Below, one piece after another: positions 43,576 to 52,200 of a stretch of DNA of 64,000 bases. The position numbers were made by a program, and so were the translations under genes. The stretch's first letter is position 1; each line of letters opens with the position of its first letter. Origin of the DNA: Pseudomonadota bacterium (GTDB taxonomy: Bacteria > Pseudomonadota > Gammaproteobacteria > Burkholderiales > Burkholderiaceae_B); NCBI GenBank assembly GCA_023387815.1, contig JAEWHK010000018.1, forward strand, positions 1 through 64,000, in the 5' to 3' direction. The notes beneath the pieces were generated by a model. It was not told the origin of the DNA. It was given only the letters and a program-made list of their open reading frames with translations, and ran no database searches.

Positions 43576-43605
43576 AGAATCCCATCTAGAAATTGATGGG
43601 ATTCT
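43576..43605. terminator. Hairpin between convergent genes, probable terminator
   Basis: AGAATCCCATC and GATGGGATTCT form a perfect 11-base-pair stem with an 8-base loop, between the end of the plus-strand acyltransferase gene and the end of the minus-strand heparinase gene. The tail is ATTCTTTA, T-rich but not uniform. Confidence 0.72.
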
Positions 43606-43659
43606 ATTCTTTATGTGCCATCAAATTTATCACCGCGGCCTTGGGCGGGCGCTTACTTT

Positions 43660-46446
43660 CTATCCAATCATGTCCGCCAGACTTTTATAATAGCGCTCTG
43701 AATAATGAAAGAAATCTCGTCCCCATTTATGCGCGTGGTCGCTGTACAACAAACTTTCTTCGGCTTCAAGGGTTAAAATTTGTGGCATTTTTTCACACAG
43801 AAAATCATAATATTCTTTTAGATATAAATTATTTGCTTCAGCTAACTTTAATTCTTGAGGTGAAAAATATTGCACGTTATTGGTGTCATGATCCATGTAT
43901 TTGTGTGCCCACCAAGCTTTATGCAGAACCACGGGACAGCCCAATTTCGAAAGAAAATCAACCATGTTGCAACACCCATCCCGCCATAATCCATGACAGT
44001 CTTTTCTATTCAAAATTTCGTAGGCACCTATTAAATTTAAAACTCCTGACTGTACTAAATAGTTTGAATTTGTAAAGTAAGAACCTTCTTTTTTTACAAT
44101 ATCAAATCGCTCATCAATAAAATCCAAAAACAGTACATCAGGCTGAAATTCTTGGATTTCTTTCAGTGCTCGCTTATCCAAGTCAGCAAGCACCATTCTT
44201 TTCTCAAAGTTACCTACAATGTTTAGTTCTGCGTCTACGCTTAAGGGGTTGGACATCAAGCTTATGAAACTAGTTCTAGCAAAATATTTAATCTCTAGCG
44301 GACTGAGAAACTGCATTATATCCCGCGTGACACAGCTTCCAATAATCGCAATCCTTTTGCCATTTACTAAATTTTTTTTATCGACGGCCATGGGTAGCGG
44401 CAAATTTTGATCAATTTTCAAAGTAACTGTGCCACCACCGGTAAAAATCAACTTATCTGTTTGAGCAGTCGCCATAAAGCCCACACCGATTTCACTTTTC
44501 TGACGGACAAAATCGTCGCTATTGCTTGTTGAGACTTTAATACGAAAATCTGAGTCTTCTGAAACTAGCTCCGCAGTTTGTTTACTACCAGTAACTTTCA
44601 CGTTCTCTGACACAATAAAGCTGGTGATACTTGTAAGCTTTTCGCCTAATAGAGCGTCGTGTATCTCCAAATCAGCCATGTGCAAGCATCCACTTATTTC
44701 TCGTACAACTTCTACCTCCTGATAGGACGTATGACTGGCTCTAATATAAAAGCTGTTTCCCTTAACAGATCCTTCGAGCTTGGTTTTTCCGGGAGCTAAT
44801 GAATATCTTTTGCCCAGAACACTTGTGCAATTGTGTGCCTCAGCGCTACGGAGGTATTTGGGTACATCTCGACTATATTCATGACTGTAAAAACTTGGAT
44901 CAATCAGCCATTCAACTCCATCAAACCAAAAAGTAATAGAGCAATTATCTTCGTGCTTATGGGTACTACTAAGAGATGTATTAAATAGACATAACATCCA
45001 TGGTCTATTTTCGTGGTTGCCTTTAACTACAGCATAACCAGCTTTAGGTAGAAGGGTACAACTTGGCTTTGGCCAAGGCTTACCCCGACGAACTTCCTTG
45101 CCTGTGCGCGGCGGCAAACGAAAGGTATCGCCTTGGGTCGGCGAACGGCCATCAGGATAGCGCAGGAAATCAGACCATGCAACCAACTCTCTGGAAATAG
45201 TGGGGATTTCAGTTGCGCAGCCAGACAGAGCTGCCAGATTTCCCATTAACTCAGCTAACCGCTGAACGCCGTGATGATAGCCGATCGAGTTTTCGACAAA
45301 GATAGCGAAACCGCCATCGCGTACAATAAGAGTATCTAATTGATCTTCAAATCGGTTAATTGCATTGTCTCGCCACTTTTCTGCTAAAGGATGATGCTTG
45401 AACGCCAAAGCAGACGCCAATAGCGCAACATCTTGAAACCAAGCATGATTATGGTACCTCTGAGGCTGATGGTATGAATAGAATGCCTCTGAATCAAGCA
45501 ATTGGGCTTGTTGTACTATAGCTTTTCCTAATCGACTAATAAAGCGCATTTCCATTTGCAATTCAATCGCCTTGAACCACATCAAAATAAACGCTAACTG
45601 CCGCTCGGCGGTGCCATGATCGTACCAGGCATATTTGATATCCGAGTCTGAGTTATAAAAACTAAACTGGAGCCAATTTTCTATCAAGCTTTTAGCGGCA
45701 AATATCGAGCCTATATGTCGAGTTTTATTGGCGTATTGTAGCAAGTTCATCGGTAAGTGTTGTGCATGCCAAGTAGCCCGAAAAGTATTGACATCATGCA
45801 AACCTTGAGGTTGCGTCTCTCCAGGTTGCCAGTTCAATAATCGGCCACCTGGCATTGGATAGTTACCAGACTCCAAGTAAGTTAAAGCATTGGCTTCAAA
45901 ATCTCGAAAAGCATGGTTGACATGTTCATACAAGACGTCGACGACTGCTGGCTTGCTACCCTTATCAGGAATCAAATTGTAGTCATGCGAATCGACGCTA
46001 ACTGACAATTTTCGAACCATCAGACTAATTCCCGTTTTTGCTGGTTCGCCCTTAATAAATAAACGGATATTATTTATTTCGTGTAATGGCTCATTCTCAA
46101 TACCATTCTGTAGTAACCAAATAATATCCTGATGGGTGAACCCCACATCAACCCAAGCATCTTGACGAATATTATTGATTTTTATATGACGAAAACCTGA
46201 TGAAGAGTTATAACCGATCGCCAAATAACGAACGCTATTCCAATTCTGCAATTGAATAGTGGCGTGTACACCGATTCCTAGTTTTACCGACGGCAAATCA
46301 AAATTTATTACATAACTACCTTCGTCACTCTTAAATGCAGCTGAAATCACTCCATTGGTCAGTGTAAACTCGCTTCGACCACTGAAGCCGAAAATGCTGT
46401 CGAACGGGCCAAATTCGGAAGGAGATGAGTCATTTTTAAACAACAT
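43660..46446 (-). CDS. Heparinase II/III-like protein fused to a C-terminal DUF6270-like domain
   Basis: A protein of about 928 residues. An N-terminal beta-sandwich (about 1-150) is followed by an alpha/alpha toroid with YHNHAWFQDVALLASALAF and ENSIGYHHGVQRLAELMG, and a heparinase II/III beta-sandwich with HEDNCSITFWFDGVEWLIDP and RSAEAHNCT. The last 232 residues form a DUF6270-like domain (RIAIIGSCVTRD, then PDVLFLDFIDERFD and HAHKWGRDFFHYSERYY), an SGNH-hydrolase-like layout. No signal peptide is seen, so it is cytoplasmic. The frame starts with TTG at 46506; the ATG at 46446 overlaps the upstream stop by 11 bases and suggests coupled translation. Linked to capsule trimming or transfer. 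Confidence 0.78.
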   Translation of the reverse strand: MLFKNDSSPSEFGPFDSIFGFSGRSEFTLTNGVISAAFKSDEGSYVINFDLPSVKLGIGVHATIQLQNWNSVRYLAIGYNSSSGFRHIKINNIRQDAWVDVGFTHQDIIWLLQNGIENEPLHEINNIRLFIKGEPAKTGISLMVRKLSVSVDSHDYNLIPDKGSKPAVVDVLYEHVNHAFRDFEANALTYLESGNYPMPGGRLLNWQPGETQPQGLHDVNTFRATWHAQHLPMNLLQYANKTRHIGSIFAAKSLIENWLQFSFYNSDSDIKYAWYDHGTAERQLAFILMWFKAIELQMEMRFISRLGKAIVQQAQLLDSEAFYSYHQPQRYHNHAWFQDVALLASALAFKHHPLAEKWRDNAINRFEDQLDTLIVRDGGFAIFVENSIGYHHGVQRLAELMGNLAALSGCATEIPTISRELVAWSDFLRYPDGRSPTQGDTFRLPPRTGKEVRRGKPWPKPSCTLLPKAGYAVVKGNHENRPWMLCLFNTSLSSTHKHEDNCSITFWFDGVEWLIDPSFYSHEYSRDVPKYLRSAEAHNCTSVLGKRYSLAPGKTKLEGSVKGNSFYIRASHTSYQEVEVVREISGCLHMADLEIHDALLGEKLTSITSFIVSENVKVTGSKQTAELVSEDSDFRIKVSTSNSDDFVRQKSEIGVGFMATAQTDKLIFTGGGTVTLKIDQNLPLPMAVDKKNLVNGKRIAIIGSCVTRDIMQFLSPLEIKYFARTSFISLMSNPLSVDAELNIVGNFEKRMVLADLDKRALKEIQEFQPDVLFLDFIDERFDIVKKEGSYFTNSNYLVQSGVLNLIGAYEILNRKDCHGLWRDGCCNMVDFLSKLGCPVVLHKAWWAHKYMDHDTNNVQYFSPQELKLAEANNLYLKEYYDFLCEKMPQILTLEAEESLLYSDHAHKWGRDFFHYSERYYKSLADMIG

Positions 46447-48595
46447 ATATGGACCATTTACATTGAGTATTTGTAGGTAAGTGGAGTTGGATTCTTTGGG
46501 TTTCAATTTTTTCTAGAAATCCCAATCCGCTCCACGAAGGTAGTATTTCATATTCGAAACAAAATTCCCATTCCGACTCTATACGAAGTAATAGCTGCTT
46601 GTCACTAGCTGCGTGACTCAGTAGGAATGCTAAACCTCGTTCTGTTGGTACTGACTGCAAGACTATTCCATCGCCAAAATGGAAACATAATAAACCATTC
46701 GCCTGTTGCTCTGTAGCTAATGATGAATCAAAGTAGTCGGTCACCTCGATTTGCGGTAAGCCTGACGCGTTTTCGCTCAATTCCAGGTGTCGATAAATGG
46801 CATGATTCTCACAAGAGCGATTCACACCGTCAATAATACTGCGTCGCTGACCGAGCTGCACCCCTTTCAGTTCGCTACGCCCGTCAGTTGGTACGTAGCT
46901 ATAGGGCACCTCCGGTATGTGCAGCATATTATGAGCACGAGCGCTTCGTAAAAAAGCTGGTAGCTCGTCAGCATATTCGTGAGAGTAAAACGATGGATCA
47001 ATAAGCCATTCTATACCGTCCATCCAGAGGATAAGAGATAAATCGTCTTCATGTTTATGTGTTGCATTTCGATTGGTTGCAAGAAATGTCACTAACCAAG
47101 GTAATTGAATCGGTCCGCCCCCTTTAGCAATAAAATAGCCTGATTGAGGTAAAAAAACATGGGCCGACTGCCATTCCGTACTGTCAGGGCTCTCTTTCTT
47201 TATAAGCGGATTTGCTGAACGAAAGGTATCGCCTTGTGCTGGACCGCGAACGTGGTCGGGGAAAAGCAGTAATTCATTGAAGGCGGTTAGGCGCTCTCTA
47301 GTGGTTGAAATATTATTTGGTAAATTAACAAGACTAGAAAAGTACTCAATACTTGAGACAAGTCGCTCTATACCCAAGTGATACCCAAATGAGTTCTCAG
47401 AGAAAACCGCATAAGGAGCTTCTTCGATAATAAGTTTCTCAAACTGATCTTCAATGCGTTCTAGCGCCAATTTTGCCCAGGATGCGCTGTGAGACCACTT
47501 TGGAAATGCCGCTGCAACCACCATCAACGCCAGATCCTGAAACCATGCATGATTGTGATAACGTGTTGACTGATGACACGCATAAAAAACTTCTGATGCC
47601 AGTAATTGAGCGTGACGATATATTGTATATATCAGTCTGCTCATGCACCGGTGGTCAAACTGATGTTTCTGACCCAAAGCGTACAGAAAAATTAACGCCA
47701 AAACACGTTCTGCAACTCCATGGTCGTACCATGCATATTTTTTATTTGGATCAGGCCTATCGAAGCTGTTTGTAATCCATTGCATAACAAATTCTCGCGC
47801 AGCTATCAAGGAAGAAAGGCAGCCTTTTTGTTGAGCGTTAAGCATCAATAGAGTTGCTGGATGAAGAGCATGCCAAGAATATTGATAAGTGCCTATTTCG
47901 TGTAGCTCAGCCGGCATTGGTTCAAGTGGCGACCAATCTAATTGAGTATTACCAGCTAACGGACATGTGCCCTTTTCAAGAAACTCCTCGGCCTGATTGG
48001 CAAAAGATGGAAAGTAATTTAGTTGATAGTTGTACAAACCAGTCAGCAATTGCTCACTAACCTTATCACGTTCTTGCTTAATAAAATTTGAAGAAAGGCT
48101 TTCTCGCCATAGCCACGCATCGTGAATCTTACAATAGGCATTATCACCCGGCTTACCCTTTATATAGAATCGGATTTCCTTGATTTCCCTTGCATCGGGA
48201 ACAGTCCAGTCGTTACTCCAACCCCAAGTTAAATCATCAAAACTCACGCAAAAATTAAATGGGTGACCTTGTCTCGGATTCGTGGCCTTAACATGATGGT
48301 ATTTCTTCTCATCTCTGAAACCCACGGCAATATAGGACAATTGTTGCCAGCCTCCTATCTCGACATTGACGCCTAAACCGTTAGCACTTCTATGCTCGTG
48401 AGTGGGAAGCACAATTTGAAAGCTGCCCGAAACTTCATTAGTATGGTATCTAAACAGCAACGGTCCATTGTCATTCGTCAGGCTCGCGCTTGGGCAAGAT
48501 ATGCTATCCAATGAAAAATTCTTCCCAGTTAGCAGTTCACTAAACCAGAAAATTTCGCAGTCTTGTTGCTGCGTAGGAGGTACAACAAATGACAT
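46436..48595 (-). CDS. Heparinase II/III-like protein
   Basis: A 719-residue paralogue of the protein at 43660 without its C-terminal domain. It has the N-terminal beta-sandwich (GLGVNVEIGGWQQLSYIAVG), the toroid (YHNHAWFQDLALMVVAAAF and ENSFGYHLGIERLVSS) and the heparinase sheet (HKHEDDLSLILWMDGIEWLI, then LRSARAHNMLHIP). The Tyr/His/Asn residues expected of polysaccharide lyases in this clan are kept in the YHNHAW and HKHED motifs. There is no signal peptide. Such proteins are often part of capsule loci, where some cut nascent chains and others transfer or modify groups; which applies here is not shown. Confidence 0.8.
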   Translation of the reverse strand: MSFVVPPTQQQDCEIFWFSELLTGKNFSLDSISCPSASLTNDNGPLLFRYHTNEVSGSFQIVLPTHEHRSANGLGVNVEIGGWQQLSYIAVGFRDEKKYHHVKATNPRQGHPFNFCVSFDDLTWGWSNDWTVPDAREIKEIRFYIKGKPGDNAYCKIHDAWLWRESLSSNFIKQERDKVSEQLLTGLYNYQLNYFPSFANQAEEFLEKGTCPLAGNTQLDWSPLEPMPAELHEIGTYQYSWHALHPATLLMLNAQQKGCLSSLIAAREFVMQWITNSFDRPDPNKKYAWYDHGVAERVLALIFLYALGQKHQFDHRCMSRLIYTIYRHAQLLASEVFYACHQSTRYHNHAWFQDLALMVVAAAFPKWSHSASWAKLALERIEDQFEKLIIEEAPYAVFSENSFGYHLGIERLVSSIEYFSSLVNLPNNISTTRERLTAFNELLLFPDHVRGPAQGDTFRSANPLIKKESPDSTEWQSAHVFLPQSGYFIAKGGGPIQLPWLVTFLATNRNATHKHEDDLSLILWMDGIEWLIDPSFYSHEYADELPAFLRSARAHNMLHIPEVPYSYVPTDGRSELKGVQLGQRRSIIDGVNRSCENHAIYRHLELSENASGLPQIEVTDYFDSSLATEQQANGLLCFHFGDGIVLQSVPTERGLAFLLSHAASDKQLLLRIESEWEFCFEYEILPSWSGLGFLEKIETQRIQLHLPTNTQCKWSIYVV

Positions 48596-48676
48596 AATTA
48601 TTCTCTCGAATTACTAATATAATAAAAACCACTCGGCAGATTAGTACTTTGCAGCTAATCAAGTTCATGATTACTT

Positions 48677-49056
48677 TCAGAAATGCAAAACCTTGGGTCC
48701 CAGCGGATTTAGTGCTACTTTGATTGGCAGTACAAATACCGCCTCCTGTACTTCATCCAGGCGTAGCGGTCGCACCAACGAGTAGGCAACGACAAATAGA
48801 AAGTCCAGGTTCAGCAGATCTCTTCGATATGTAAACTTCTGGTCAATATTGCAGTCAGGCTGTGCTTGATAGTACACGCTATTTGAACAATGCCCAAAAA
48901 CCGAGCAAATTGTGACACCAACAATGTAGCGTAATATGAACCAACCCTTTCGATCTCAACAAGCTCATCTTTAGTAAGCGCAACTCGCAAAAATTCTCCG
49001 GCAAAGGTTCGCCGACCACCAAAAAATTGCCTGCAACTCGTTCCTGCAATTATCAC
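48677..49056 (-). other. Unassigned coding-like segments in two overlapping frames, possible decayed gene
   Basis: The 634-base gap between the heparinase gene and the giant glycosyltransferase contains two minus-strand frames overlapping at 48811-48877. The first (from 49056) has coding-like content, such as FAGEFLRVALTKDELVEIER and SQFARFLGIVQIA, and it ends at 48811. The second (from 48877) continues with a hydrophobic and then charged stretch (LDFLFVVAYSLVRPLRLDEV) to 48677. The two together could be one gene broken by a frameshift. I do not recognise the protein family. The rest of the gap shows nothing. Confidence 0.35.
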
Positions 49057-49229
49057 TACATTTTCAGGCGAGCGTTTGACTCCTTATAGTGGTCAGTTTC
49101 TATGCCAGAATTGTCGGACGTACTATAAGTCAAATCTTCGTTCTCTGCCTCTATCCCTTTGTCCCCAAAAAGAAGCGATATCGAGATTTCCGCCATACCA
49201 TGCCATGCCGAACATCCAAACAATTGCTA

Positions 49230-52200
49230 TCACTGCAATTTGGCTCTCCAACAGTCCTCACCAGATTTAATAATATTTATTTCTTTAAGAATGGTCTGAT
49301 TAAACCCGCTTTGCCAAGTCGCACGCTCGCTTGCGCTCCTAGATAGAGCCAAAAACTTCTCTGGGTTGTAGTATAGGTATTCGACAGCATCCGCCATCGC
49401 GATGTAATCTTCACCTGGCACCAATATGCCCGACCTCTCATCGACAAACTCAGGAATTGCCGTCACAGCGGTACTAATGGGCACGAGCCCCGAAGCCATG
49501 GCTTCGTCTCGTGAAACGCCTTGAGAATCCATGCGGGTGGGTGTTAGAAATACTCCATAATCCTTGTGTATAGACGAAATTTCTTGATGAGACAAGAACC
49601 GTTTATGTAGCTTTACATTAGAAAACGCACGTAACGGAGCTGTTAGTCCGTCAAAAAGTGGACCATCGCCATATAAAGCAAACTCTAAATCGTCAAAAAA
49701 TGCTCTTTTTGAAAGTTCAAGAATTGCGTTTACGGTCATATCATTCGCGTATTTACGACTGGCATAAGGTCGAATAGATAGAATCCTCTTGCGATGACCT
49801 TCGGTTTTTTCCACGTACGGAAATACTTTTTTATCCACAAAATTGTGCACGATTTCGTAATTTATACTTCTCAAGTCAATGTCTAAATCTTGAGAAACTT
49901 CTTCCGCAAAATACTGAGAAACAAAAACCAATTTCAAGTTTTTGTGTGGATTCAACAGCACAGATCGCCAAAATAATCGCCGCTTTTCGCTCATTTCTTT
50001 TTGTCTTTCGATCTCTGATTCATTCATATTTTCAAACTCAAATGCTCGACGCTGCCAAACCTGTATTTCAGCACCATGTACCCAGACAGTGATTTTCAGT
50101 TTATCGACATAATCTTTCAGGACTGTCCACATATCAGAATCCAGAAAATGGACCAAGACAGATTTATATCTCCCACTATCTAATGCCTTATGTAAGGCCT
50201 CAGCAGATCCAGTTATTACATCGATCCCTTCAAATTCGTGATAGCTGACTGGATGCTCCAATCTCAATCGGAATACGTCTACATCCAATCCTTCCTCCCG
50301 ATATCCAGTCAACCGACTATGTACAAAACCGTTTCGATAAAGGTCAGAATATGAGGGGTAGTGATTCGTAAGTACCAAATGTTTGGCAGTTGAAAATAAA
50401 TCAGCTGGCTTCAGTTGTTTATGCCCGATGATGAGTCTTTCTATTTGGCAAGTTCCCGACGCATAAAATCGCAATCCATACCTAATATAAACAGTACCTT
50501 CTGGAATTGAAAGAATATTATTCTTGTTCGCATATTTTATCTCATGATTTAATTTCTCTTTTTTTGCGTTCAGGTAGACAATTAACATCTGGACATTGAG
50601 CCCTGGCGTAGTTTCTAAATGAAACTTCGGTGTCTTATCAAATCCACTTTCTTGTAATGTTAAATCAGACTTGGCATAACAATATTCATGTTTCCCGTCC
50701 GGCAGGAGGGAGTTGATCAGCCACACCGAACCGTCTAAAACGGATGTAATTAACTCACTGGTTTTCCCAAACAATGGGTAGAGTTCGTCTGCGGGTATCG
50801 AGCCGCTCTCAGCTGAAATATCAGCCTTATCTGGCTGCATGGCCTCGGCGGCATTAATTAACGAGTCTATCGACCAGCCAGACTGCAATACTTCCAAATC
50901 ACTAACCTCGGAAATGTGTCCGGTATCAATATTTGCCCCGTTTCTTGCATAGTTGAACTCATCGATTGCCAAACCCTGAGAGGTTTTAAGGATTTTGTCT
51001 GGCACTCCGTCGATGGCTGATTCGTCAGCCAATTCCAATAAATGATATTTCCTAAATAGAGAACGCCTTACACAAAATTCTGTCTGCGGAATGTATGTGG
51101 TACCTGCATTTCGAAGATGTAAAACACCGTCAGCTAATTCATAAAATGCTGACTTACCGATTACGTTTGCGGACGAATATTTCGTGGCTAATGCAAGATC
51201 TAACAAATAGTTTGGGCCGTAGTAGTCGTCCACGGAAAAAATCGCACACCACTGCAATATGGTATCGTCCATATCATGAATTGAGGTGAGGAATTGTTTA
51301 TGATTAATAAACTCAACATTGCTTTCATCTTTTCTGATGAAAATCGTATCGTCCCCAACAATAATTAATGTAGCATTCCGATAAGTCTGACTGGTAAACG
51401 CAGTTAGCAGGTGATCAATCTCCGTCTCATTCTTTGCAAACCCATAAACTGTTATTTGGATATCTACTTTCGTGGCCGTACGCTCAAAGGCTTTAGACAA
51501 CACATAGTCGAAACGTCTTTCGTACGTATGCTCAGAGAGTACTTTTCTTAAAGCCGCGAGCCTGATTTTCTTGGAGTTGAGCTCGCTTGAATCGACCTGG
51601 TTCAACCGACGTAACGCTTCGGATCCACTATCAGTCGAAACCACAAGATCCCCAAACATCAGCCTTACACCTCGAGAAAAATTGCTCACAGTGATTGTAT
51701 TTGATGCTAGCAGCTCATAGATGCGTCTTGCAAACATGGTCTGCGATTGCTTAATCGAGTTCAGGTTAATAGCATATTTATACCCCTTATATGCTTTATC
51801 TATTTCCGAAAATGGCAGAGTTCCCACGATGTAAGGCTTGTAATTATCAGGGAACATGTAGTCTTGCAGATCTTTACCGAAGTTTCGGTCATAAATTTCG
51901 ACGTTGGCATACGCGGGGAATTCTTGAACAAAGGTTTCTAGATCCTTCGTCCGATCCGGATATCTCACATAATATGCACCAGCAAAACAAAAAGCATTTT
52001 TTCGCACATACTTTTCTATGGGATTATGCACTGCTGGCTGACATGCGAACGGTAGAAAAAAAACATTCCTATGTTTCAGCGCCGCCATATATCGAGGAAT
52101 ACATTCGATATCAGTGGTAAAAATAAAATCAACCAATTTAGCAAGATTGAGAAATGTCTCGAAATGGATCGGATCTTCTTTATTCCAAAAAATCGTCGGA

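Noticed and set aside
49076..49346. Plus-strand frames at the end of the giant gene
   Set aside because: They are antisense to the C-terminal glycosyltransferase domain or to the decayed segment and have no family content.
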